Shown: piece after piece, positions 14,419 through 22,760 of the stretch
How the letters are laid out: each line of letters starts with the position of its first letter
How positions within the stretch are numbered: position 1 is the first letter of the stretch
Assembly: GCA_937921595.1 (NCBI GenBank)
Contig: CAKZTD010000213.1
Span: 1-40,101 of the forward strand
Source: an uncultured Saprospiraceae bacterium
Lineage (GTDB): Bacteria > Bacteroidota > Bacteroidia > Chitinophagales > Saprospiraceae
DNA: 40,101 nucleotides
Direction of reading: 5' to 3'
The notes under the pieces: generated by a model
The model's input: the letters and a program-made list of their open reading frames with translations, nothing else
Told to the model about the DNA's origin: nothing
Databases searched by the model: none
Made by a program: the position numbers and the translations under genes

Positions 14419-15630
14419 TTATAAACTCGCTAAAGTTTCGTTACTTGTTCGTGGAAGTAATAACCACATTTTTCCATAATGGTGTAATGCACTGGCCTTT
14501 CTCTGCCCTTGAATACCTACACCAGTATATAAGTCAACATGACCAGGACCTTTGATCGCGCCACCTTTATCCTGTGCAATCAACAATCTGTATTCGTGAT
14601 GAGTGACTTGATTTTGCTTATTAATAATTGGTACTGCAGATAAAAGACAACTTCCTAAAGGAATGTATTTTGTATCTACAGCGATAGAAAAGTCTGTCGT
14701 CAATGGTACTAATCCTGCTCCTTTTGGTGTCTTTTGATATTTTGATCTTTCAAAAAATATATAAGACTTATTGGCAAATAGAATTTCTTCCAATTGATCT
14801 GGATTGTTTTTTAAATATCGAGTAATCCAAGTCAGCGATACCTTTGCTGGAGTAGTGTATCCTTTTTTGATCATGTACCTTCCGATACTTTTGTATGGAT
14901 GTTTGTTGCTACCTGCGTAGGCAAACATTTCTCTAGAACCATCAGGATACTGAACAATACCACTTCCTTGAACCTGCATGAAATATATATCAGCTAGGTT
15001 TTCAGTATAAGCTAGTTCTAATCCCTTGCCGGCTAAAACCTGTTCTCCATCAATCTGAGCTCGAGTAGGGTAGGTACCGTTTACTTTCTTAGGTTTGGCG
15101 TAAAGTGGGTATTTGTATCGAGCAGTTTTAACTCTACTTACTTTGAGTACAGGTGTAAAATAACCCGTAAAAAATACATTACCTCTTCCGTCTTCACCTT
15201 TTAATTGGTAAGCACTAAGTGATTTTGAAACGTCAGGATTTTCAACATCTTTGATTTTTAATAACTCCTTAATGGTTAATTCTAATTTTTCGGTATTGAT
15301 ATCGACCTTTCCAAAAGATCTGATCTGTTCTTTTTTACGGTATTTTAATACTTTCAACTGTTTTTTTAATCCCTTTACTAATTCATTATTAAATTCTGGG
15401 AAGTCAAATTTAGCTAAGGAAGTCTTTGTGTATACATCATCTAATTCTTTGGATGATCCATTTTTGCCATTCCCATTAAAGTCAAAACTGACTTTTGCTA
15501 CAGGTAAGGCCTTTGAAGCTTCTTTCGGAGGATAAGTCATAGAATTATGACTTGACGGTATATGACATTGAGACAATGTCAATAGTGCTGCTACTGATAG
15601 CAGCATAGTTCGAAAATTGTTCATGGACAC
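14419..15630 (-). CDS. mltA: Membrane-bound lytic murein transglycosylase A (MltA)
   Basis: A lipoprotein lytic transglycosylase that cleaves the MurNAc-GlcNAc bond of peptidoglycan, forming 1,6-anhydro-MurNAc, probably at the inner face of the outer membrane. The 403 residues begin with a lipoprotein signal ending in LTLSQC (Cys about 22). The MltA barrel contains 'GYFTPVLKVSRVKTARYKYPLYAKP', 'LAYTENLADIYFMQVQGSG' and 'MFAYAGSNKHPYKSIGRYMI'. The C-terminal 3D domain has 'AQDKGGAIKGPGHVDLYTG', with the Asp residues expected at the active site. A full-consensus promoter lies at 15751-15783 with two helically phased 16-base repeats upstream, and a terminator follows, so the gene is probably monocistronic. 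ATG 15630 and 15624 are both possible starts. Confidence 0.93.
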   Translation of the reverse strand: MSMNNFRTMLLSVAALLTLSQCHIPSSHNSMTYPPKEASKALPVAKVSFDFNGNGKNGSSKELDDVYTKTSLAKFDFPEFNNELVKGLKKQLKVLKYRKKEQIRSFGKVDINTEKLELTIKELLKIKDVENPDVSKSLSAYQLKGEDGRGNVFFTGYFTPVLKVSRVKTARYKYPLYAKPKKVNGTYPTRAQIDGEQVLAGKGLELAYTENLADIYFMQVQGSGIVQYPDGSREMFAYAGSNKHPYKSIGRYMIKKGYTTPAKVSLTWITRYLKNNPDQLEEILFANKSYIFFERSKYQKTPKGAGLVPLTTDFSIAVDTKYIPLGSCLLSAVPIINKQNQVTHHEYRLLIAQDKGGAIKGPGHVDLYTGVGIQGQRKASALHHYGKMWLLLPRTSNETLASL

Positions 15631-15750
15631 ACGTAGGTTTTGGTTGCTTTAAAATCTTAAAACGTAAAAATTGTGTTGGTGGATTATAATTGTAAAAACT
15701 GTATTCGTTATCTTATATACTAAAAAGTGTAAAGTGTTTCAAAAGCCGCG

Positions 15751-15783
15751 CAAAATTAGTTATTTATCATTTCCGAGTACAAA
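15751..15783 (-). promoter_or_regulatory. Bacteroidota-type promoter for mltA
   Basis: On the minus strand TTTG (15783-15780), 21 bases, TAATTTTG (15758-15751), matching the phylum consensus at all fixed positions. The leader is about 115 bases. Confidence 0.75.
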
Positions 15784-15833
15784 GCTAAGGGTTTATTCAA
15801 GTTGAAGTCCAGTTTTTTAACGTTTCGTTAACG

Positions 15834-15870
15834 TTTTTGATGATAAAACGTTGATTTTTGATGATAAAAC
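15834..15870. repeat. Two 16-bp direct repeats, 21-bp period, upstream of the mltA promoter
   Basis: TTTTTGATGATAAAAC occurs exactly at 15834-15849 and 15855-15870. The 21-base period equals two helical turns. The pair lies about 50-90 bases upstream of the -33 element of the mltA promoter, a place where activators often bind. Confidence 0.55.
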
Positions 15871-16197
15871 CAAAAATTTAACATTTAACTAAACCGAAAA
15901 CGAGTCACTTTTTCAAAAAAAATATATCAAATTTAATTTTATAAATAATATTTTAAATCAAAAGCGATACATAAAATTGATCTTTTTATGCTTTTTGATG
16001 AAAATTTGAACCCCGATTAAGGTTTAGATAAGAGCAAGATTTTGACAGCTATTGAGCCCTCAGTGATATAAAATTAAGCTCCATCGCAGAGCGAAATCGG
16101 AAATATATTAACTATTGCTGTCGCTTTGTAAAAACATTTAAAGCGATTTTGGAGCTAATGAACCGATTAAATTCGTTCCTTTCAACAAGATCTTAAT

Positions 16198-18957
16198 CTA
16201 AGCTTTTACCAATTTCTTATAAATAGTACCCTCATCGGTCTGAATGGCCACAAGGTACATACCATCAGGAATTGATTCGAGCACATTTATTTCAAAAATC
16301 TGGACTCCAGCTGGTCTATTTTTAAAATCATGACTTTGTATGGTTTGCCCAGTTATCGTCAATACATTAATAGTAAGGTCTTGAGATTTTAGGAGATCAA
16401 CCTCAATATTTAGCCGATCTTTAAAAGGATTTGGAAATACAGCTATAGAGCCAACGGCTAAATTAGGTTCATTAGCAGCGACACTACAGGCAGTTTGAAG
16501 GGCAAGCGATTGAAATGAACTTACATCAGTATCACAAATAGTCCTGATTTGAAAATCATAATCACTACAAACTTCAAGATCATCGACGATAATGTCTGTT
16601 TCAACTGTTGAGAATATAATCCAATCGGGGTCACCAGATTTACGATACTGAACTTCAAAACTGATATTATTAACTGGTCCATTCCAAAGAATATTCAAAC
16701 TGGTCATGGTACTATCTGTTTCAAAATTAAACGGACTTCCGCAAGGTATCGCAGGTTGGAAGAAAGCAGTGATTTCATCATCCGTATCGAGACTCATATT
16801 GATCGCATCCTGAAACTGATCAGGACCAAAAGTATGATTAGCAACTTGCCAATAGGAAAACACAAACCCAGATTCTGGGAGTGCCGTTAGATCAAAAGGG
16901 ATACCTCCAAAATATTCTGCAATCCATGGATAATTAATTCCAGAAATGGTATTCGCCTGAACATTACCAGAACCTACTGGCTCTACATCTATGGTAATTG
17001 TAAAAGGACCCGTTATTCCTTCGTCTTCATAACAATCAACGATGCCACCAGAAATCACGGTACATCTGGTCAATATAAAATCTCTTAAAGTTTCAACGTT
17101 ATCTTCCCATTCACTCATGGAGCCTCCCCAAAGGTCAATGTGCCTTTGCATCTCTGGTTGTATTCGGCCTGTCATTTCATCTAACAAACCAACCATATAT
17201 TCACAAGTGAAATAAGTATTATTTAGATCAGCATATCGGCTGATGTAAAGCGCAAAGAATTCTGGATTCTGAGAGAGTTCTGTAAAGATGGCAACATGGC
17301 CTTCAAAATCTACATTACCACCAATAGTTTCAGGATTGCAAGGGTCAGCTTCTGGACTTTGATCTGGAATATCTGAATAGTTAATGTAATGACCAAAGGT
17401 CGCATCTTCATCCCATAAGATGTATCTCCATTTTTGAGCACCACCATCAGGGTTTCTTCCTCTCCACCATCCTGTATTCCAATTGAGCCAATCACTCGAA
17501 ACATTATGAGAGTGCAAAACCATATAATCAATCAGACTCATTACTTCTAAACGTTCTTCAACATAAGCATAATTAGCAGCATCAGTCATATCATTATTTT
17601 CAATGAAATTTCTGAGCTCATACCAATCATCCCAGCTACCATATTCTTCCCAAGTTCCTCCCCATGTTTTTATAAAATCAATCCATTGACGTCCTTGATC
17701 ATAATAGTATTTTGTAAAATCATGATCGTCAACTTTTTCTCTTAATTCATAAACTCCCCAATATTTGCCATTAACATAAAGAATACAAGATTCACTAGTT
17801 CGTTCATCGAGTTCTAAATTAGCTAATTGCGAAAGGGTGTGTACATAAGCATCTCGAATATGAGCTCCCCCAAATTCAAATGGATAATTATCATTAGCTG
17901 CAGCTTTTAAAATGATCCTTTGGAATTCATCACGATCAGTAATTTCAGGATTAAACATGGCATGTTTTATAGCATGATCATCTCCAAGTTGATCTCTGGT
18001 GATAAAGTCAATTCCTCTTTGAGCATAGGCCCAAGAGTCATTTCCATGTTTGTTGAAATCACCTGAAGCATCAGCAACTCGATCACCGCTTTCATCAAAA
18101 AGTTCGAAAGTACCAATTGGATCAATAAAGCTTCCGTCTAAAAGATCTTGTACATTGTCTCCGGTAATTGAAGCAACAGGGATGGTATGTGTGTCATTTA
18201 TAAAGATAGAATGAAAGTCTACAAAACTAGGAGGTACATTAGGATCTGAAGAAATGGAAATAGCTTTAACGACAGCTGTACTACTTAGATTAAATGCACC
18301 ATTATATAAGGTAGAACCAGCATCGGGGATAGAGCCATCTGTGGTATAATAAATACTGAGATCAGAACCATTGCTCTCAATTTCTACCGAAACGCTTCCA
18401 GTATAAAATCCTGCTGCAGGAGAGATAGAAGGTTTTGGAGCATAAGGTAAACTGACATTTGTGTTCGTATTTTCAGGACTAGGATTTAGTGCAACTCCCC
18501 ATTCTGGAGATCCATCTGTGATTCTTGCCCAGCTATGACTCAATTGATTTGCTTCTTCAATATCATGAAAGTCAATGATAGTACCGCTTGGTCCAGCCAA
18601 TACAATTGCCTCACTATTTTTGGTTTGTGTTATTTTAAAATTGGTATGCAAGCTTCCTGAATTCTCATCTCGGCCAGAAGCCCAAACAAGTAAATGCCCA
18701 CCAGCTCCAATGCTTACACCTGCAGGAATTTGAAATTTCGTAGGGTTGTCTAATTTGTCACTTAAGTAATATCCCGATAAGTCGACAGAAGAAGTTCCTG
18801 TATTGTACAATTCAATCCAGTCTTCATCCGAACCATAATTATCGAAAAATTGATCGATGTTTGCAGCGGAAAACTCATTGATGACAACCTGAGCATTAGA
18901 GGTTGAAAGATTGAAGCAAAAAAAACAAAAGACAAATAGGAACAGGTGGTTTTTCAT
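16198..18957 (-). CDS. T9SS type A secreted CotH-family kinase-like protein
   Basis: A 919-residue multidomain secreted protein. In order: signal peptide (about 1-23), lamin-tail domain (about 24-165, 'VVINEFSAANID', 'DEDWIELYNTGTSSVDLSGYYL'), a chitobiase C-terminal-like domain (about 178-245, 'YYTTDGSIPD'), a CotH kinase domain (about 255-640), a divergent InlB-type repeat (about 655-740), a fibronectin III-like domain (about 745-830) and a T9SS type A sorting domain (VFPNPFKDRLNIE, about 842-919). CotH landmarks are 'RIILKAAANDNYPFEFGGAHIRD', 'NGKYWGVYELREKVDDHDF' and WRYILWDEDATFGHY, the last with the acidic metal-binding residues of the fold. CotH proteins of spores phosphorylate coat proteins; the substrate here is unknown. 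No terminator or consensus promoter was seen. Confidence 0.9.
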   Translation of the reverse strand: MKNHLFLFVFCFFCFNLSTSNAQVVINEFSAANIDQFFDNYGSDEDWIELYNTGTSSVDLSGYYLSDKLDNPTKFQIPAGVSIGAGGHLLVWASGRDENSGSLHTNFKITQTKNSEAIVLAGPSGTIIDFHDIEEANQLSHSWARITDGSPEWGVALNPSPENTNTNVSLPYAPKPSISPAAGFYTGSVSVEIESNGSDLSIYYTTDGSIPDAGSTLYNGAFNLSSTAVVKAISISSDPNVPPSFVDFHSIFINDTHTIPVASITGDNVQDLLDGSFIDPIGTFELFDESGDRVADASGDFNKHGNDSWAYAQRGIDFITRDQLGDDHAIKHAMFNPEITDRDEFQRIILKAAANDNYPFEFGGAHIRDAYVHTLSQLANLELDERTSESCILYVNGKYWGVYELREKVDDHDFTKYYYDQGRQWIDFIKTWGGTWEEYGSWDDWYELRNFIENNDMTDAANYAYVEERLEVMSLIDYMVLHSHNVSSDWLNWNTGWWRGRNPDGGAQKWRYILWDEDATFGHYINYSDIPDQSPEADPCNPETIGGNVDFEGHVAIFTELSQNPEFFALYISRYADLNNTYFTCEYMVGLLDEMTGRIQPEMQRHIDLWGGSMSEWEDNVETLRDFILTRCTVISGGIVDCYEDEGITGPFTITIDVEPVGSGNVQANTISGINYPWIAEYFGGIPFDLTALPESGFVFSYWQVANHTFGPDQFQDAINMSLDTDDEITAFFQPAIPCGSPFNFETDSTMTSLNILWNGPVNNISFEVQYRKSGDPDWIIFSTVETDIIVDDLEVCSDYDFQIRTICDTDVSSFQSLALQTACSVAANEPNLAVGSIAVFPNPFKDRLNIEVDLLKSQDLTINVLTITGQTIQSHDFKNRPAGVQIFEINVLESIPDGMYLVAIQTDEGTIYKKLVKA

Positions 18958-19080
18958 TTGAGGTAAATTAAGTTGGTTAATTTATAAATGAAAAATAACG
19001 AATATTGAATAGAAACTATATTCTATTAAAACCTATTCCCTTTTATGTCAGGTTCTTATCAGATTTGGTTACGGAGTTCT

Positions 19081-19875
19081 TTATAGTTCTTTCTTCATTT
19101 TCAATGAAAAGACATGAGGAATACTCAACTTAGGATTATAAACGAATTTTCCTTTTTCAACTTCTTCCATGTCTTCAAAACAATTATAAGGTGAGTATGG
19201 AAACTCTTTAAATTCTAATAAGCTAAGCCCTTGGCTTAATAATGGTTCCATTACTTCTGAAAGACCATGGCACCAGAAATATTCTTTGTGCTTAATCGGT
19301 GCCTTAAAATCGGTATAAGTTCCTTCATTGATTTCTTCATAAGGTTTTCCACTATTAAAATAATTAAAAGCCAATTGATGCTTCGGATGATCATACATAT
19401 AAATAACAGGATGGAAATCAGCAATATAAAATATACCTCCTGGTTTGAGAAAGTGATTGATCACTGAGGCCCATTGACTTAAATCCGGTAACCAGGTATA
19501 TGTACCATAGGAAGTGAATACAATATCGAATTGCCCTTCAAGGTGATCTTTTAATTCTAAAACATTTGATTCTACAAAAGTAACGTCCAATCCCAATTGC
19601 TCATTAAGATCTTTTGCAAGAGCTAGTGATTTAGGAGACATATCAACGCCAGTAACCTTTGCTCCCATCCGAGCCCAACAAAGGCTATCTTGTCCAAAAT
19701 GACATTGAAGATGCAAAATAGATTTACCCTTTACTTCACCAAGTCCTTCGAGTTCAATGCTATTGAGCATGTTCTTTCCTTTTAGAAATCTTTGTAAATC
19801 GTACATCTCTGAATCCTTATGGATATCTACTTTTTGATCCCATAATGCCTTGTTTGTCTCAAAATATTCTTTCAT
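19081..19875 (-). CDS. Class I SAM-dependent methyltransferase
   Basis: A 264-residue cytoplasmic methyltransferase with a Rossmann-like SAM-binding domain. Motif I is the variant ILHLQCHFGQDSL (53-65), used by a well-populated subgroup in place of the usual GxGxG. The acidic ribose-binding residue is Asp78 in VTGVDMS. Motif IV is FDIVFTSYGTYTWL (about 115-128) and the post-motif 'FLKPGGIFYIADFHPV' follows at about 140-156. The substrate cannot be told from sequence. The gene starts 150 bases from the divergent DUF3467 gene and ends 123 bases before the CotH gene on the same strand, without a visible terminator. Confidence 0.85.
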   Translation of the reverse strand: MKEYFETNKALWDQKVDIHKDSEMYDLQRFLKGKNMLNSIELEGLGEVKGKSILHLQCHFGQDSLCWARMGAKVTGVDMSPKSLALAKDLNEQLGLDVTFVESNVLELKDHLEGQFDIVFTSYGTYTWLPDLSQWASVINHFLKPGGIFYIADFHPVIYMYDHPKHQLAFNYFNSGKPYEEINEGTYTDFKAPIKHKEYFWCHGLSEVMEPLLSQGLSLLEFKEFPYSPYNCFEDMEEVEKGKFVYNPKLSIPHVFSLKMKKEL

Positions 19876-19936
19876 TGGTTCGATTTTTTGTTTTTGGATA
19901 ATTTTCGATAGAACTTAATTCTTCTTTTATCGTTTG

Positions 19937-19944
19937 TATATTTG
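19937..19944 (+). promoter_or_regulatory. Candidate -7 element upstream of the DUF3467 gene
   Basis: TATATTTG matches TAnnTTTG, 82 bases before the ATG at 20026. A TTG at 17-23 bases upstream is missing, so confidence is moderate. Confidence 0.4.
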
Positions 19945-20025
19945 CAGCGTATAATGGATGTTCTTAAGAACACAATAGTATATTAATCACCAATAAATTT
20001 AATTAGTTCCATCAAATAAAAAAAA

Positions 20026-20343
20026 ATGGCAGAAGATAAAAAAAATCAAAAACAAATGAATATTGAGTTACCAGAGGAGGTAGCTGAGGGGATCTATTCA
20101 AATCTTGCAATCATCTCGCATTCACATTCTGAGTTTGTAGTGGATTTTGTACGTTTAATGCCTAACGTACCAAAAGCGAAAGTAAAATCAAGAATTATAT
20201 TGACACCTATGCATGCAAAACGCTTGATGAAAGCGCTAGCGGAAAATGTGAAAAAATTCGAAGCTCAGTTTGGATCTATCGACGAACCTGAGGTTCCTCC
20301 GTTTCCAAATATGAATTTTAATACACCTAAAGCGCAAGCTTAG
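20026..20343 (+). CDS. DUF3467 domain-containing protein
   Basis: A 105-residue soluble protein formed almost wholly by DUF3467 (about 10-88). Recognisable parts are 'INIELPEEVAEGIYSNLAIISHSHSEFVVDFV' (the first part, with Met-Asn-Ile in this copy) and 'KSRIILTPMHAKRLMKALAENVKKFEAQFG'. The C-terminus is a Pro/Asn-rich tail. The family is widespread in bacteria and, as I recall, often follows rpoC in Bacteroidota; here no RNA polymerase gene is nearby. The function is unknown. A bidirectional terminator at 20403-20437 separates it from the convergent gene at 20473. Confidence 0.85.
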   Translation: MAEDKKNQKQMNIELPEEVAEGIYSNLAIISHSHSEFVVDFVRLMPNVPKAKVKSRIILTPMHAKRLMKALAENVKKFEAQFGSIDEPEVPPFPNMNFNTPKAQA

Positions 20344-20402
20344 AGCTTGTCCGAAATTGATTGCTGTTAAGTTCTAATTTTAAAATAAAACTTATCAAAC
20401 AT

Positions 20403-20437
20403 AAAAAAGGCCTCTAGTATAAACTAGAAGCCTTTTT
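20403..20437. terminator. Bidirectional terminator
   Basis: Stem GGCCTCTAGT / ACTAGAAGCC (10 bp, one mismatch that becomes G-U on the minus strand) with a 4-base loop, flanked by A6 on the left and T5 on the right. It can end transcription from both convergent genes. Confidence 0.8.
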
Positions 20438-20472
20438 CTGTATGTATTATAAATAGGACTTGTGAGAAAGGC

Positions 20473-20952
20473 CTAGTGTTTTTTTATCAAATCGTGAAGT
20501 GCTTGAGCATATTGCTTATCAAAAACTTGACGATCACTTTGATATTTAGCTTGAACCTGAGAAACTAATTCTTTTGGTAAACGGCTTACATCTAAATTAT
20601 AATCTTGAACGATCTTTCTTAAACCTGTACTCGCTTGCTGTTTTGGACGATTATCAATCTTGCTAAGAATACTATCAAATACAGAACTTGGAGCAGTCTT
20701 TACATTCGGATCTTTTCTATTCTCATTACGAGCACCAGTAATCTCCTTTCTGATTCGATCTAAAATAGTAGTAGGAGTCTTTCCTCTAGAAACTCTTTTT
20801 TCCCGATTCTTTTCATCTAATCTTCCAAGTTTGCTTTTGATCAAATCAAATACATTTGGATCTGCTGTTTCTTCGTTTGGATTTGCTTTATTTTTTGTTT
20901 GTACATCAGTGATCGTCTTTAGGATCATGTTGATAAGATTGCCGTTCGCCAT
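20473..20952 (-). CDS. Unknown two-repeat basic protein
   Basis: A 159-residue, Lys/Arg/Asn-rich protein with no signal peptide or membrane segment. I do not recognise the family. Two related units of about 45 residues are visible: about 8-45 (ILKTITDVQTKNKANPNEET..., ending VFDLIKSKLGRL) and about 62-102 (ILDRIRKEITGARNENRKDP..., ending VFDSILSKIDNR). They share the pattern IL..I..-(8)-N..(K/R)..PN..TA...VFD.I.SK(L/I). A C-terminal helical segment (about 107-159) includes 'IVQDYNLDVSRLPKELVSQVQAKY'. The linkers look disordered. It is convergent with the DUF3467 gene and shares its terminator. The upstream region has no consensus promoter. Confidence 0.7.
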   Translation of the reverse strand: MANGNLINMILKTITDVQTKNKANPNEETADPNVFDLIKSKLGRLDEKNREKRVSRGKTPTTILDRIRKEITGARNENRKDPNVKTAPSSVFDSILSKIDNRPKQQASTGLRKIVQDYNLDVSRLPKELVSQVQAKYQSDRQVFDKQYAQALHDLIKKH

Positions 20953-21337
20953 TTGCTTAATTTAGTTTATTATTTTTATTAAAAAAATTCTTACACTATA
21001 ATGACGTTGTTTTTTCAATTCGTCACTTCTAAAGGATAATAAATATCCTTGCTATAAAAGTAGGGAAGATTAATTCCTTTCTTTTTTTAACTTAGGAATC
21101 AAAAAACGAATCTTTAGCCTCATATTATGGAGGATTAAAAGAAAGGAATACTTCATCGAAAAATGGTCGATATTGAACACCTTCTTATATTAGACACATG
21201 TTAAATTGAATGAAAAAATGTAACCAATCCCAAAGCATTCGTTATGTTTGTTAATGAAGCGTTAATAGCTTACTATAATACTGGTGTTTAGAACCAAGTT
21301 TATAATTTCATAGCCTGAAAACTAAAGTGAAAAACAT
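20953..21337. other. Intergenic region between divergent genes
   Basis: About 385 bases upstream of both the two-repeat gene and the export operon. A TATGTTTG at 21243-21250 fits the -7 consensus for the operon, but its nearest upstream TTG is 34 bases away. No repeats, hairpins with T-runs or useful open frames were seen. Confidence 0.4.
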
Positions 21338-22726
21338 ATGTCCTCCATTAAAGTAATTTTACCTATCGTACTCATTCTTCTTGCCGGAGCTGGTTATTTT
21401 TATTTCAGCCAACAAGATGAAAATCCACAACAACAAAACCTCCTGACAAAAGTCAATCAAGGAGCGTTTTTAGTTCATGTAACAGCCACTGGAGAATTGA
21501 AAGCCAAAAGGTCTGAGGAGATCAAAGGTCCTCAAGGAATGCGTGCTGCTCAAATTTATCAAACTAATATTACAGATCTGATTCCGGAAGGAACCTTGGT
21601 AAAAGAAGGGGATTATGTGGCTTCTTTAGACAAGACCGAATTAGAAACCAAGATGAAAGATGCGATGACGGAGGTCGAAAAGACGATGACTCAGTTGGCT
21701 CAAGCGGAAATTGATACTGCGATTGAAATGCGAGGTATCCGAGACCAATTGATTAATTTGAAATTCGCAAAACAGGAAAAACTACTTCAAGTAGAACAAA
21801 ACAAATACGAAGCTCAATCAGTCATTCAGCAAGCGGAGATTGATTTACAAAGAACAGAGCGTGATTATAATCAGTTGGTTTCAAAAATGGAATTGACAAA
21901 AGAAAAATCCGATGCGAAAATTTCTGAAATCGATGCCTCTTTAAGACAAGTACAAGTACGGATGGATCGACTGAAAAAACTAGCTGGAGAGTTTTCTATA
22001 AAAGCTCCAAAAGATGGAATGCTGATCTATGCAAGAAGTTGGAATGGAAAAGTTGGTCCTGGTTCTCAGATCAGCTCGTGGAATCCGATCGTTGCAGAAT
22101 TACCGGATTTGACAGATATGATTTCTAAATCTTATGTCAACGAAGTAGATGTGAGTAAAGTGAAAAAAGGACAGGAAGTAAAAATAAAAGTAGATGCTTT
22201 TCCGGACAAAGAGTATACCGGACAGGTTATTCAAATCGCTAATATTGGAGAACAACTTAGGAATTATGATTCGAAGGTATTCGAAGTAGTTGTTCAGGTC
22301 AATGAAATGGATTCTATTCTTCGTCCAGCGATGACAACAGGAAATGAAATATTAGTCAATACTTATGAAGATGCACTATCGATTCCTTTAGAAGGATTAT
22401 TTAGTGATAGCCTTTCGTATGTGTTTTTAAATGATAATGGAACAACCGTTCGGAAAGAAGTTGTCTCAGGGCCTACGAATAGTGATGAAGTGATTATTGC
22501 ACATGGACTAAAAGCAAATGATGAGGTTTTACTCATTGAACCTGAGAATTCTGATGACCTAAAATTCATTCCACTTGATGAAAAGATCAAAGAAGAGATC
22601 AAGCAAAAATTAGCAGAAGATCTTAAAGCTAGAGAAGCTGCTATGGAGGAAAGAAAGAATCAGATGAAAGATGAAAAAATTTCCAGCGGATCTAAAGGCG
22701 GTGGAGGATTTGTCATTTTTAATTAA
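21338..22726 (+). CDS. HlyD-family periplasmic adaptor (membrane fusion protein)
   Basis: A 462-residue adaptor linking an inner-membrane transporter to an outer-membrane channel. An N-terminal membrane anchor (about 6-23, 'VILPIVLILLAGAGYFYF') is followed by a lipoyl/barrel half-domain (about 40-95), a long coiled-coil hairpin (about 95-205, Glu/Gln/Lys-rich with 'MTQLAQAEIDTAIEMRGIRDQL'), the return of the lipoyl domain ('AGEFSIKAPKDGMLIYARSW'), and a beta-barrel/proximal region ('YVNEVDVSKVKKGQEVKIKVDAFPDKEYTGQV'). It is the first gene of an operon with a MacB-type permease (34-base gap) and a TolC-type channel, the arrangement of a MacAB-TolC-like exporter. The substrate is unknown. The C-terminal tail is Lys/Glu- and Gly-rich. 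Confidence 0.9.
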   Translation: MSSIKVILPIVLILLAGAGYFYFSQQDENPQQQNLLTKVNQGAFLVHVTATGELKAKRSEEIKGPQGMRAAQIYQTNITDLIPEGTLVKEGDYVASLDKTELETKMKDAMTEVEKTMTQLAQAEIDTAIEMRGIRDQLINLKFAKQEKLLQVEQNKYEAQSVIQQAEIDLQRTERDYNQLVSKMELTKEKSDAKISEIDASLRQVQVRMDRLKKLAGEFSIKAPKDGMLIYARSWNGKVGPGSQISSWNPIVAELPDLTDMISKSYVNEVDVSKVKKGQEVKIKVDAFPDKEYTGQVIQIANIGEQLRNYDSKVFEVVVQVNEMDSILRPAMTTGNEILVNTYEDALSIPLEGLFSDSLSYVFLNDNGTTVRKEVVSGPTNSDEVIIAHGLKANDEVLLIEPENSDDLKFIPLDEKIKEEIKQKLAEDLKAREAAMEERKNQMKDEKISSGSKGGGGFVIFN

Positions 22727-22760
22727 TACGATCTATCATTTCTTATCATTAAAGGAAACA

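Larger units (their letters stand above)
15631..16197. other. Intergenic region upstream of mltA
   Basis: About 570 bases between two minus-strand genes. It contains the mltA promoter (15751-15783), a pair of 16-base direct repeats (15834-15870) next to three AACGTT motifs (about 15819-15850), and AT-rich DNA. Near the end of the CotH gene a 7-bp inverted repeat AGCTCCA (16077-16083) / TGGAGCT (16150-16156) is present, but without a T-run. No reading frame was recognised. Confidence 0.5.

Noticed and set aside
22671-22760. Longer permease starting at 22671 inside the adaptor gene.
   Set aside because: ATG 22761 has a good ribosome binding site (AAAGGA) and fits the family start exactly; the extension overlaps the adaptor frame and reads as unrelated sequence.
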